DNA of 64,000 nucleotides from Molossus alvarezi (taxonomy: Eukaryota; Chordata; Mammalia; Chiroptera; Molossidae): positions 99,314,591 to 99,378,590 of the forward strand of contig CM073890.1 in NCBI GenBank assembly GCA_037176705.1, read 5' to 3'. Positions 11,623-22,499 of this stretch are shown in pieces. The translations under genes were made by a program, and so were the position numbers. The notes beneath the pieces were generated by a model. The model saw nothing but the letters and a program-made list of their open reading frames with translations. It searched no databases and was not told the DNA's origin. Position 1 is the stretch's first letter; each line of letters starts with the position of its first letter.

Positions 11623-11869
11623 AGGGCTTCCTCCAGAGGGCATCAGGGCTTCCTCCAGAGGGCATCAGTGCTTCCTCCAGTGGGCATCAGTGCTTCCTCC
11701 AGTGGGCATTAGGGCTTCCTCCAGTGGGTATTAGGGCTTCCTCCAGAGGGCATCAGGGCTTCCTCCAGAGGGCATCAGGGCTTCCTCCAGTGGGCATCAG
11801 GGCTTCCTCCAGAGCACATCAGGGCTTCCTTCAGTGGGCATTAGGGCTTCCTCCAGAGGGCATCAGGGC
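11623..11869. repeat. higher-order repeat copy 2 in minisatellite
   Basis: Second copy of the 247-bp block, offset 374 bp. Identity stops at 11870 (T here, A at 11496) and at 11622 (C here, T at 11248). Confidence 0.9.
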
Positions 11870-12512
11870 TTCCTCCAGAGGGCATCAGGGCTTCCTCCAG
11901 TGGGCATTAGGGCTTCCTCCAGAGGGCATTAGGGCATCCTCCAGAGGGCATCAGGGCATCCTCCAGAGGGCATCAGGGCTTCCTCCAGTGGGCATCAGTG
12001 CTTCCTCCAGTGGGCATCAGTGCTTCCTCCAGTGGGCATTAGGACCTCCTCCATGGGCATTAGGGCCTCCTCCATGGGTATTAGGGCTTCCTCCAGTGGG
12101 TATTAGGGTATCCTCCAGTGGGTATTAGGGTATCCTCCAGTGGGCATTAGAGCATCCTCCAGTGGGCATTAGGGCCTCCTCCATGGGCATTAGGGCCTCC
12201 TCCATGGGCATTAGGGCTTCCTCCAGTGGGTATTAGGGAATCCTCCAGTGGGCATTAGGGTATCCTCCGGTGGGCATTAGGGCTTCCACCAGTGGGTATT
12301 AGGGTATCCTCCAGTGGGTATTAGGGAATCCTCCAGTGGGTATTAGGGAATCCTCCAGTGGGCATTAGGGCTTCCTCCAGTGGGTATTAGGGAATCCTCC
12401 AGTGGGCATTAGGGTATCCTCCGGTGGGCATTAGGGTATCCTCCGGTGGGCATTAGGGTATCCTCCAGTGGGCATTAGGGTATCCTCCAGTGAGCATTAG
12501 GGCCTCCTCCAG

Positions 12513-13399
12513 CTTCTCTGCTCCACTGCAGGAATACACGGAGGCCCCCGTTAGGACTCGGGGTGGCCACCATTAGGAAGGCTGCCACCTCTGCAGTTAG
12601 GTCACTGGCTCTGCTCTTTGCTGCCTCCAGCCTAGCAGGGGACCCAGCACAGGAGCCGATCAGCCTGACTGCCCAGTTGCAAGAACATGTAAGGCTGGTG
12701 GCTGAAAGGGACTCTGGAACCCCAGTAGGCAGACAGAGCCTGTTTCTTTAGTGAAGGTTTCTTCTGATTCTACTGTGTGAATACTCTTCCTGTGAGTCTT
12801 TCAAATACAGGCTGTTTCCCACGAGGGTTCATCTTCTATACCCCACGAGTGTTAGAATTAGGAGATGAAAGCCGTGCCTCCCCCCTCCATTCTGACTGTC
12901 CTTGAAAGGGAATCAGTGACCAGCTAGTTGAATTCAGTGGACACTGTCAGTGGCATTGGACCTTTTGTACCACTTTCTTAGAAATGTTATTTTCCTTTGG
13001 ATTTCTTAACATTAGTCCCACCTTTGTAACTTCCTTCTTAGGACTATTTTGTTTATTCATCTTCTGGTTGTTTGTTAAATTTTGGTGTTATCTAGGCGAG
13101 TGTGCAACGTACTCTTTTTCCTTTTTTATGTAATTTACAAGACTTCCTTGAGTGGCTTCAATGACCAACTCTGTCGATGCCTTACATGAAGCAAAGTTTT
13201 CTCCTGAGATTTGACCCATATATATGTACCCTTTCTAAATTTAATTTTAATTCGGCATTTCCTTTTAATCTATCTCCCCTTGTCTCAATTAGAAATACCA
13301 AAGTCTAACAGAGTTGCCTAAACCGGAAGCTGCTCCCACACCTCTACTCCACCCAGTCTCAGTCCTACTGAGCCTGTCTTTTAAACTTCTCTGTGGGCT
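12513..13399. other. unassigned DNA after the minisatellite
   Basis: GC-rich for the first 250 bp with further ccattagg-like words, then AT-rich. No gene or named repeat. Confidence 0.45.
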
Positions 13400-14080
13400 C
13401 TTCGCTCACCTTCATCTACATTACCGCCGCTCTAGTCCAGATCAACCCCATCGAATTTCTCGATGAATTCAAGATGGGGCTCCTTTCCTTTTTTTCTTCT
13501 ATTGAATTGAAAGAGAGAGAAATGCGTCTGACAGACTAAGGGATCCCTGACCAAGGCCAGGTTTTCAGGAAAGGGAAGTTGGAGAGAGGCGTCTGAGCTG
13601 AACAGCAGGTCCTGGGTCCCTGGAAGGGACACCTGATCCAGGACACCATCCAGGTACCACCACCCAGCTGACGGGAGGGCTCCGTGGAGAACAGGGTGTG
13701 TGGAATCAAAAGGCATCTCCTGCTAGAAAAATGCGGACTTTAGGGCTCGGGCAGCCTTTCTTTGGGGCATCCCTGAAGGAGACAGCGAGCGGAGCACCGT
13801 CCTTCTCTGCAGCTTAGGGAATCGCCGTGGCCCCGTGGACCGAGGAAGGAAACTAGCAGAAGGTGGAGCGCCAAGCCAGGGCAGGTGCCCCCCTAGGCTC
13901 TGTAATAGCCAGAGCGTCGGCAAGTAGAGCCCTGACGCTCATTCCCTGAGGGGTTAGACAGCAGGACACTGGACGCCAAAGGAGCGGAAACCTGGTCAGG
14001 CTGTAAATGAGGCCTAGCAACAAAGTGACTCTCCACGGCACCGCGGCGGGGTTGTGAGTGACGCCATCTGGATCACAAGA
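13400..14080 (-). other. GC-richer block with adjacent minus-strand open frames
   Basis: GC and CpG content rise well above the surroundings. Three minus-strand frames (13432-13716, 13723-13923, 13853-14041; 94, 66 and 62 codons) lie side by side. I recognise none of their products, and no splice signals or ribosomal context single out one. It may be an old exon, a decayed retroelement or just a GC-rich patch. Confidence 0.25.
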
Positions 14081-15104
14081 GTAGAAGCTTAGAGTCGGAG
14101 CTTCCCAGCCTGTGCCCTGTGTTCACGGACGGCTCTTTGAGCCCCACAGCCCTTGGGATGGCTGCACAGAGGTTTGAGCAGCTGGAGCTCTCGGGACTGT
14201 TGCACTGGGTCATACATCCTGATGTTTCTAGCAGTATTATTTTCCTCGCACTATGATGAGTTAAGGCCTGGGAACATCTATGATTTAAGGAAACTCTAAC
14301 CATCTGCCGGGTGAAGTGCCGGTTCTGTTCCCTCTGTATTACGTGTTGACTGATGGCTGGTACAAACCAAAGGCTCACAGCACCGAGTCTCCTCCCACCA
14401 CCTCGGTTATTAGCTGAATGTACACAATAAAGTCAGCTGTGTCTGTTTCCAGTCCTGCTTACGCTGGTTATATTCTCATTCACACCAAAATGAATGAATG
14501 AAACCCCCCACCCAGAAACAGACTGAATTTTGTATCTTCATGTAGCTTGTATTTTAATGGGGGTCAGACAATAGACACATGAGTTATTGTAATTATGGCT
14601 TTGATTAAATATCCAACAAAACAATGAAGTAGGAAATGTAAAAGGGAGAGCATTGTTATTATGAAATGAAATTGAATTTGGAAAACATGATGAAGGTGAA
14701 TTGTTTAAAAATTGTAGTTAAATTAGCTTTAAGCAAGAATCCTTACAAGGTTAAGGGAAATTCTAATTTTAATTCTATAGTTGGCTTGCTTCACAGGACT
14801 TGTTAAGTGTTTACTCCACATTAGAGAAACTGAAACCTGAGATTGTATGACGTGTTACGGTGGTTTTTATAGTACGTAAAATATGAGGGACCTCATTGGA
14901 GTCCTGTGAACAAGACTTCAAGTCTACATTAAAAACTTCGAGTATTATGTGCACTTACATGTTTTCGATTAAAATATAATGTTTAAGCACATGTATATTT
15001 TATTTTAATGATTTGGCAGTCATTAAAAATTGCTTTAATTGAAATGTTTTATTAATTGACAAACTACATAAATTGCTTTGGATAAGAGGGCTTTTACTCT
15101 GATC
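14081..15104. other. unassigned DNA
   Basis: Becomes AT-rich after about 14500. No gene or confidently named repeat is seen. Confidence 0.5.
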
Positions 15105-15260
15105 CATTCAATAGATATTTATTGAGCATCAACTCGTTCCAGCTCTGTTTAGAGGATTCTGGGAGATGCAAAAATGAGACAAGAATCCCATTCTTTTAAT
15201 GGCCTGCTCGTTTGAATGCAATGAACACAAATCACTCAAAGTAGAGGGTAATAAGGCAGA
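15105..15260 (-). mobile_element. L2 LINE 3' fragment
   Basis: The plus strand reads 'tattgagcatcaactcgttc', then 'gcaaaaatgagacaagaatc'. This is the reverse complement of the L2 3' end (the usual 'tattgagcacctactatg' signature). Confidence 0.6.
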
Positions 15261-15719
15261 CAATGCCTTTCAATTACTACCCCTCTTTAAAAGCACTAAT
15301 TAACATCCTCAAATATTTCTCAAAAATCTTATCTTTTAAGATTTTATTCTGAAAGTTATGAGCTTTGCTATGTTGTCTGAATTAGGCTTATCCGCCTTTA
15401 TTCTAAATCACTCTACGAGTAAAAATACAAACAATAGCCAGTACTAGAATGATTCTGAGATGTTAACAAATGCAACTTAAATGGGTCTTCTATCGCATAC
15501 CGTTGACTTAGTCTGTTTCAGACTGTTTCTTTACTAAGTAATTCACTCCGGAGGAATGATGCCCCGATACTGTTCAATGGCAGAGCCCACACTCTGAAGT
15601 CTCCGAGCACTGGTCTCTGCCGCTGCTCTGTCATTAACTGTGTGCCTCCCCACACTGCTTTCTAACTGTCCTGAAAGGACAGTTAACTCTACTTTGAATG
15701 AGCCTTGGGGACATTATGC
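15261..15719. other. unassigned DNA
   Basis: AT-rich. No gene or repeat named. Confidence 0.45.
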
Positions 15720-16025
15720 TAATTGTAGAAGCCAATCACAGAAGGACAAATACTGCCTGATTTCACATATAGGAGCTATCTGAAAAAGCCAAATTCACAG
15801 AATCCAAGTGGAGTGGTGATTGCCAGGGGCCGGGGGTGGGGGGTGAGGGGTGGGGGGGGTGGGAGACAAGGAGAGTTCCTAATCAATGGGCATACAGTCT
15901 TGGTTATACAGTATACTTGACTACACTCTGGAGATCCTCCGTGGAACATTGCACTTACAGTCAACAATAATGTATTATATGCTTACAATCTTCAGAGGAT
16001 ACATCTCATATTAAGTGTTTTTTAA
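15720..16025 (+). mobile_element. LINE-1 (old L1M-type) 3' end
   Basis: Sense-oriented 3' UTR: 'tttcacatataggagctatc', 'caaattcacagaatccaagt', 'gtggtgattgccaggggcc', a long G-rich tract (15826-15863) and 'ctctggagatcctccgtg'. These follow the order of mammalian L1 3' UTRs. Confidence 0.75.
15826..15863 (+). other. G-quadruplex-prone tract in L1 3' UTR
   Basis: Six runs of three to eight G separated by one to three bases. This is the G-rich segment typical of L1 3' UTRs. Confidence 0.75.
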
Positions 16026-16261
16026 ATTCAATTTCCAGTTCAAACTTTGCAATTTGCTTATAGCGGAGTGTTCAACATGCTGAACATGGATAAGGCCAAG
16101 CAAGAGGTCGTTAATACAATGACCCAGGTATATAGCCTAAGAAAGAGGGTAATGTTGGCTTAGGAACTATATGAAGCGGTAGTGGGAGGATTTCTGAATG
16201 TGTAAGTCATGCAGGAGGAATATAGATCTAAGTTTTGGGACATGACGTAGAGTTGCATAAC

Positions 16262-16492
16262 TTTTTTTTTTTAGTCTTCAACTGAGGATATGTTTTATCA
16301 TTGATTTTTAGAGAGAGAGGAAGGGAGGGAGAGAGAGAGAGAAGCATCAATGTGAGAGAGAAACAATGATTGGTTGTCTCCCATACATGCCTCGAACCCG
16401 AGATCTAGGTATGTCCCCTGACTGGGAATCGAACCTGCAACCTTTTGGTGCACGGGACAACATCCAACCAACTGAGCCACCCGTCCAGGGCA
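16262..16492 (-). mobile_element. VES SINE (type C-like)
   Basis: T-run, 'tcttcaactgaggatatg', GA-rich block, then 'gactgggaatcgaacctgc', 'ccaaccaactgagccaccc' and 'gtccagggc'. The 'caaccaactgagcc' head resembles the plus copy at 38159 more than the other copies. TSD is not clear. Confidence 0.88.
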
Positions 16493-16659
16493 ACATCTTT
16501 TAAATTAAGAAGTTGCCCCACGAAATCTACCACAAAGTCAAGGTAGAGGTTTAAGGAGGGCTACATAAGTGGAGGAAAGAGAACATAAAGTAGTGATGGA
16601 AATAAATAGACTTTAAAAAAGAAATAATAGATATTTATGTAGCTTGTAAAATTATATTT

Positions 16660-16800
16660 GAGGATTGGAAGGAACCTTAAGAATCACCTGGCTGCTGCTG
16701 CTCTGAGTTCAATCATGAAGATGAGATGTTCAGGGTGGTCCAGGTCACTTGTGGTAGACCTGGAGCTAGGATCCGAGCTTCCGGATTCCTGAATGTGTGG
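16660..16800 (-). mobile_element. MIR fragment
   Basis: Reverse-complement words of MIR: 'gaaggaaccttaagaatcac', 'gaagatgagatgttcag', 'ggtcacttgtggtagacctg', then 'ggatccgagc'. Confidence 0.55.
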
Positions 16801-17839
16801 GAATTTTTTTCTCCAAGAATTAATATTGCTGTAGATAACGACTAAATAGCCCAGGGTCTACTAACATTTACTGCTGTGATTGGCAGTGAAATCCAGACGT
16901 TGGGAAGCCCTGAGGGGGTGGCTGCAGATTGTTTTTCCTTAGTGACTAGGTGACAACATGTAGCCCTTGAGTAGTCCTGAAACCACTGGAGCAAGGGGAA
17001 AAGTATGCATTTGCAGGCCATTGAGAACAAGAATTGTTTTACACTGTGCTGATGGATTATTAAAAGTGTAATGACGGAGCTGTGTCCAGTATGAGGCTAT
17101 TTTCTCCCCTGTGTCAGAGACACTGTGTGTGGGGTAGAACATGGAGTGATAATGTTAATAGTGGCTGGGTTAATTTGTTCCCTATGGCTATTTGTCTGTC
17201 TTCCGCATTCTTTTCATTTCTAATCAGACTCATAGATCTCTGGACTAAGAGGGAGCCCATTCTGTTTCTTTAACCTCTCCTGCTTTGGGCTAGTTTAGAC
17301 CCCGTTTCTCATAGTAGGTCAAACAGACTCATATGAAACATTTATTGGAAACCCAAATGAACCTGTTTGTTTGTTTCATCTTATTAAAAAATTATGTGTG
17401 TGTGTCTGTCTGTGTGTCTATATCCATCCGCCTTTCTCTATCTACATATATATATTTTAAATGTTTTCCTACCCTGTCCATCGTTAATTACATTTCTTAT
17501 GTACTTTGGTCTCATCAATATTGGAAAAGGCCTCTGTGAAGATCCTCATAATGTAATGGCCTTCTCTCTTAATTACACATCTATTTTCGTCCTATCAGAT
17601 GTAGACAAATGAAAATTCTGTGTTCAAATTGCAGTTGCTTTCCCATATGTATCACACTCCAGTGCAATCATCATGAAGAGAAGCAAAGTGAAGATCTCAT
17701 TTCTTTCGAGCCCAGGGAAGGTGACATAAACAGCTAGTTGTCCTTGAGTTGCCTTTAATGACAAAGCAAAGGTTACATTTATGAAACATTAAAACTTTTT
17801 CAAGTTTCCAAATTCTCTTATTTTTTATCCTAATTCACC
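16801..17839. other. unassigned DNA
   Basis: Includes a TG/TC-rich patch at about 17395-17420. Short open frames are seen on both strands (16939-17142 minus, 17333-17612 plus), none recognisable. Confidence 0.45.
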
Positions 17840-18750
17840 GGCTATTCTTTTCTGTCTTTGGTGATTCCTCCTTCTCTCAAACACTTTTGCTGTTCCCTGG
17901 TCCCATCTCTTCCCTTTGTACATTCTCTTGGTGATCTCACCCCTGTCCATGGTTTTAAATACCATCTCTAAGAAGATTTCAACCCCTACTGTACCTAGAA
18001 TTCCAGACTGATATAACCAACTGGTTATTTAACCTTTCCACCGAATGTCAGAGAGGCATCTCAGACTTGAGCTGACCCAAACTCTTTTCTCTTACTTTCC
18101 TGTTCCCCTAAACCTGCTCCTCACTTATCTTTATTTCAGTAAATACCGTAGTGTATCCCCTAAATGACTTAAGTGAAAAAGTCAACTTATTTTTGATTCT
18201 TCTGCTTCCCTCGTTATCAGTATCTGATCCTGTGGACACAACTTCCTTGCTGGTGTCTCTTTGGCTCCGGCGGTCCTACAGTCCTTTCTCCTTGTTGATC
18301 CAGAGTGATCAGGTCACACTTGTTTTTAACTCTTACTTAAAACCCGCTCCTGACCCTGATTTACCAGGCTTACCTAGATCCTGTCTATTCTTGACTGCTT
18401 CGACGGACTTCACACTTTTCCCTGTTGCACACCATGCTTCAACCATGTTAGACTTCATCTCTTTAAACCATTTTCTGCCGTGGGGCCCTCATACCAGAAT
18501 GCTCTTCTTCCTGACATGTATGCCCTTTGTTGCTATCAGGTCTAAGCTTAAATACTGCTTTTCAAAGGGGTCTTCCTGACCACCCAGTCTAAGGTAGAGC
18601 ACTCTTTAGCATTATCTAATTTTAATACTGGCATAGTGCAGGTCACTAGTTAATATTTTTTCTCATTGACTGTTCCTTTCTCCCATCTTTCAAAGTGTAA
18701 ATTTCATGGATATAGATATTTATCATCAATGTCAGGGACTTATAATGCTC
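17840..18750 (+). mobile_element. L2 LINE, long 3' segment
   Basis: Sense L2 features in order: 'gttttaaataccatctcta', 'ttccagactgatataacc', 'gagaggcatctcagacttg', 'cctaaacctgctcctcac', 'cagagtgatcaggtcacac', 'agaatgctcttcttcctg', 'gtcttcctgaccacccagtc', then a 3' end near 18740. The 142-codon open frame at 18151-18579 lies inside it and is a decayed RT-region or 3' shadow, not a gene. At about 0.9 kb this is one of the longest L2 remnants in the window. Confidence 0.75.
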
Positions 18751-19727
18751 TATCTATCATCTATTTATGTATCAGCATCTATCGATATTAAAAAATGAAA
18801 GGAAAGTTTTGTTAACCTAGATGAATTATGAACAACTATCACCTTAATGAACAACTATCATCTTAATTGTTTCTAAAAATGATTATTTTGTTTTAATCTG
18901 TGCTCATGAAGAATTTAATTTTATGATTCATAAAATAACTATGAAGTTATAAATGCCTAAACTATTTCGATTTAAATGATCTAATTTTTACATTTTTTAA
19001 TTAATTTGTTTTGTTAAAAAAAACTGTGAACAAAATAATATATGTAAGATAAAATGCATTCAAAATTACCAGTGAACATACATTCCTTTTAAAATCTTTT
19101 AATCTCTTTTAATATTTTATACTTTTTAACGGTTACTGGACAAAGTCCACAGACTGCATTATATTCTTATAAAATATGGGTTTTCTACTGAAGAAGGATA
19201 ATTAATTTGAGCAGTTTAAAAAAAGTTAGCATATTGTTTTTTTCATTTTTTTGGAAGAAATTCTCTGTGAGCTCGAATGGCTAATTAAAAGACTGTGCCA
19301 AAGTTTAGCAACTCAATAATTATAAAAAAACAACCCAGCAACACATTACTGCTCTTTTTTTTTTTGGTTATTTTAACAGGCTCTGTCAACGCTACAGAAA
19401 TGTACTGTATTAACATGGATACAGAAGTCACATTACCAAAGAATAGCACAACATTGAAAATAGCCTTACCTAAGAATGGGGGTGGTTTATAAAAGAGACG
19501 ATATATGTAGATTAGAAATTCAACATCGTTAAAGCTAATGGCTGGATATTTGCAAAATGCATTCATCAAGTAAATGAACACTTCCTGTCATCTCTAACAG
19601 TGACATTTCCATTAAAGGCATATTCATTTACCAAGTTTAAGGTGTCTGTCAATTTAACATGGTTTCATTAATCACTTCATCATTTGATATAAAGCAACCT
19701 ATTCTCTCCATAGTTATATATTCATTT
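18751..19727. other. AT-rich unassigned DNA
   Basis: Very AT-rich. A T-rich run lies at about 19355-19365. No gene or named repeat. The overlapping sense and antisense open frames at 19285-19581 are unrecognised. Confidence 0.45.
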
Positions 19728-19742
19728 AATCATCAATTTATG

Positions 19743-19968
19743 GTCCAGCCTGTGTGGCTCAGTGGTTGAACATTGACCCATGCACCAAGAGGTCGCTGGT
19801 TCGATTCCTGGTAAGGACACATGCCCAGGTTGTGGGCCCGATCCCTAATAGAAGGCATGCAGGAGGCGGCCAATCAATGTTCTCTCTCATCGATGTTTCT
19901 ATCTCTCTCTCCCTCTCCCTCTCTCTTCCTCTCTCTCTAAAATCAATAAAGGGACAATTTTTTAAAAT
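19743..19968 (+). mobile_element. VES SINE (type B)
   Basis: Sense copy: 'gtgtggctcagtggttgaac' with 'ggttcgattcctgg' (the A- and B-box words of a Pol III promoter), 'acatgcccaggttgtgggcc', CT-rich block and 'aaaatcaataaag'. A 15-bp TSD with one mismatch, aatcatcaatttatg / aatcattaatttatg, flanks it at 19728-19742 and 19969-19983. Confidence 0.93.
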
Positions 19969-19983
19969 AATCATTAATTTATG

Positions 19984-21194
19984 TATATATGAGTTTGCAC
20001 AATTCTATTTGGATGGTTTTGGTTTCTGTACAAGATTATTGAGATAAGCAATTGGTTTTCCATGATGAAGACTTAGCTCCACACCCACGATATATGACTA
20101 AGCAACAGAGTAAGAGCCCAAGCTCCTTGGTGCACAGACTGCACAGAGGGGCATACTCACAGGCAGGGCAGACTCCTTTGAAAGGGTGGATTAAAGTCTC
20201 TATCGGGAGCTTTGGCAGGTGTTCTTTCCTCCAGGCCCACCCTCGGGCGCCGGGCTCGAGGCCTCACGTGGAAGCGCAGTAGTACGCACTGCCTTGACAC
20301 TCAGTGAAATCTGCAGGGCTCTTTGCCTGCCTCCCCACCTTACTCTGCTCCGGTTGGAGGAGGTCCCCCAGCCAAACAAACCTCCTCACTAAGGAAACCA
20401 GGCAAAGTTCCTGCTTATCCCCGAAGAGTAAGTTTCAGTTCCCTGCCAGCTTGAGGAATTATTCACACAAGCCAACCACATCTTCCCATGGGAACTGGGG
20501 GGCACCAGGCTCTCCTGATACCACAGAGCCTACCCCTATAACCTTTGGTCGTTCACTCTGTTCCTGATTGCAGTCCTCGGAGACTCTTCACGGCATGCGT
20601 GTCCCCCTCTGAGCGGTCCAGGGCCAGGTGTCATGTGTTCAGTCATCCCTAATGCCCGAAGGCAGGACCTCCTCCCTCATAAAGGGGGTGAATAGAAGGT
20701 GCTCAGAACAGGTGATGCTCCCTTGACCCCCACCCTAGTTGTTCTTTTTGACCTTTCCCAGATGTGTTGCTGTCCAGCGTCCTGGCACATCTTGCTATGT
20801 CACTGCTAACCTTGTACTTGGAAATAAGCCCTTCCTGTATCCCTGAGGGTCAAACATGGCATCTAGTTGGTAATGTAGACTCATCTGGTTTCATATGCAT
20901 TTTAACTGACTTTCTGTGAACAAGATAGCTACCTTAGTTATAACCCTTTAGTGGGTTTGAATTTTAAGAGTTTAAAGAATATTGACATTTTAGTGGTGAG
21001 AATTTTAAGTGCACACTATCAAGAAGGCAGTCAATGGAAAACCAATGCACTTGAAAGCACACATAGGAAGACATGGTCTGCTTTGTACACAACCCAAACT
21101 TCTGAGGATGTTTTGGACCTTTGGTGATCAAACCAATGCAAGAAAGGTAGAAAAGAGAAAGTGAGCAATGTTCTGAATAAATAATACGGCTAAG
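19984..21194. other. unassigned DNA
   Basis: The part at 20060-20780 is moderately GC-rich with short plus-strand frames (20052-20282, 20304-20567) that match nothing I know. Confidence 0.45.
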
Positions 21195-21361
21195 ATTTAC
21201 CAAGCTCTAATATGTACCATGATCGAAGACTTTTCTCATTTAGTTTTCACAATAAAATTATATAGGTGCAATGATCTCAGATTAAAAATAAAAAAAAGCA
21301 AAACAAAACCCCAGGCACAGAGAGTTAAATAAGTTGACACAGGTTAGAAAGTGGTAGAGAT
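21195..21361 (-). mobile_element. MIR, left part (split by VES)
   Basis: Reverse-complement MIR words: 'tagttttcacaataaaatt', 'cacagagagttaaataag', then a 'gacacaggttagaaagtgg' segment. It continues after the SINE at 21634 with 'aaacccagacctagactc'. Confidence 0.7.
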
Positions 21362-21617
21362 GCCCTGGCCGGTTTGGCTCAGCGGTTGGAGCGTTGGCCT
21401 GCGGTCCTGAGAGACCCGGGTTCGGTTCCCGCTAAGGGCGCGTACCTCGGTTGCGGTTTGTCCCCGGCCCTGGTCGGTTGTGCGGGTGCCAGTCACTCAA
21501 TGTGTTCCTTTCACGTAGATGTTTCTCTCTCTCTCTCTCTCTGTTCCTCTCTCTCCCTCCCACTCTACCTGAACAAAAAATGGAAAAATGTCCTCGAGTG
21601 AGGATAAAAAAAAAAAA
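21362..21617 (+). mobile_element. VES SINE (type A), well preserved, inserted in MIR
   Basis: Starts 'gccctggccggtttggctca' and carries 'acccgggttcggttccc' (B box), 'cgcgtacctcggttgcggt', a long CT tract, 'atggaaaaatgtcctcgagt' and an A tail. The perfect 16-bp duplication agaaagtggtagagat lies at 21346-21361 and 21618-21633. It is among the best-preserved type A copies in the window. Confidence 0.96.
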
Positions 21618-21633
21618 AGAAAGTGGTAGAGAT

Positions 21634-21690
21634 AAGGTGAGAGCCAATAAGTCTGTCCAAACCCAGACCTAGACTCTTGAAAAGCAGCTG
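21634..21690 (-). mobile_element. MIR, right part
   Basis: Continuation of the MIR at 21195 across the SINE; 'gtccaaacccagacctagac' is the antisense MIR head-side word. Confidence 0.6.
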
Positions 21691-21959
21691 CCCTGAGGTG
21701 AATATCCGTGTGCACGTGTGGGGGTCGCACACATCAAGCCTGGCACCCTGAGTGGCACTCTGCATTCTCCACTCTGTGGTGCAGTCCCGAGCCAGCTGCT
21801 GGGTCCCTCCTGTTTCCTATGTAATGATAAAGATCCAGCAAACAAAAATCACCTTCGAGGGTTATTATAAGGATTTATTGACGTAAGTTAAAGCTCGTGT
21901 GTTGTTTTAGTTGTTAAATTCATGTTTATTCCTACCCTCCTTTTTATTTACTGACACTC

Positions 21960-22070
21960 TCAGTGACTATTTCCGGAGCCCCTATTATGCTAGCTACTCT
22001 TCTGGGTATTCGGAATCCATCAGTGGAAAAAAAAGCAAAGGACTCTGCCCCCATCCACTTCCTACGCATT
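21960..22070 (-). mobile_element. L2 LINE 3' fragment
   Basis: Antisense L2 words: 'gagcccctattatgctagct', 'actcttctgggtattcgg' and 'aaaggactctgcccc'. Confidence 0.6.
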
Positions 22071-22074
22071 CCAG

Positions 22075-22480
22075 GGAAATTCCAAATGGATCAGTCAAAT
22101 ATAAAACATAAAACTGTGCAATAACTAGAAGAAAGCATGAGTACTTCTGTAATGTAAGAAACACAACAGAAACAGACTCGTAGCTCTCAGAGGGGAGGCG
22201 GGCAGGGGGCTGGGTGAAAAGGTAAAGGGATTAAACAAAAACAAAACAAAACAAAAACCCTCACAGACAAACAGCAGAATGGTGATTACTGGAGGGAAAT
22301 GGGGGTAGGAGTGGGTAAGGGGGGGACATGGTGATGGAAACAGACATGACTTGGGGTGGTGAACACACAATACAATATATAGATGATGTATTATAGACTT
22401 GTACACCTGAAACATATATAATTTTATTAACCATTGTCAGCCCAATAAGTTCAATGAATAAAAAGAAAGAAAAGTTGAGA
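22075..22480 (+). mobile_element. LINE-1 3' end with 3' UTR
   Basis: A bit of ORF2 end ('aactagaagaaagcatgag') is followed by the laurasiatherian-type L1 3' UTR: 'aacagaaacagactcgtagc', G-rich runs at 22294-22326, 'agacttgtacacctgaaac', 'aataagttcaatgaataaa' and an A-rich tail. Confidence 0.78.
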
Positions 22481-22499
22481 AAGTTTTTTTCACTGTCTT

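Larger units (their letters stand above)
10934..12512. repeat. 22-bp minisatellite, about 72 units
   Basis: A tandem array of a 22-bp unit that opens with GCATCAGGGC and continues TTCCTCCAGAGG. Common variants carry gtatta or gcatta at the start, cagtgg at the end, gggcat, gtgctt or ggtat in the middle, and agagcac for agagggc. A 21-bp form (ccatgg ending) appears near 12035-12210. Because 22 is not a multiple of three, each strand is read in all frames within 66 bp. The plus strand stays open until a TAG in the ttaggg variants falls in frame, giving spurious open frames with a 22-residue period (10924-11250, 11130-11360, 11350-11712, 11592-12128). Units are closely similar, so the array is probably unstable and polymorphic. 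No coding role is indicated. Confidence 0.97.

Noticed and set aside
10924..12128. Long open frames with repeated peptide across the minisatellite, mucin-like at first sight
   Set aside because: The unit is 22 bp, so the peptide period is an artefact of walking three frames. Stops depend only on the ttaggg variant, and there is no start context or splice evidence.
10934..12512. CRISPR-like array
   Set aside because: Repeats are directly adjacent with no unique spacers, and the host is a mammal.
12030..12512. Interstitial telomeric repeat because of many TTAGGG words
   Set aside because: TTAGGG occurs once per 21-22 bp unit, never in tandem hexamers.
18151..18579. 142-codon plus-strand frame as a gene
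   Set aside because: Lies inside an L2 LINE whose words explain the sequence.
19754..20047. Plus-strand frames starting MAQWLNIDPCTK-like, seen at several SINE copies
   Set aside because: They are translations of VES type B heads, repeated at 27922, 43917 and, in reverse, 51413.
21362..21617. tRNA gene suggested by A/B-box words
   Set aside because: The head belongs to a SINE with tail and TSD; no intact cloverleaf is expected.
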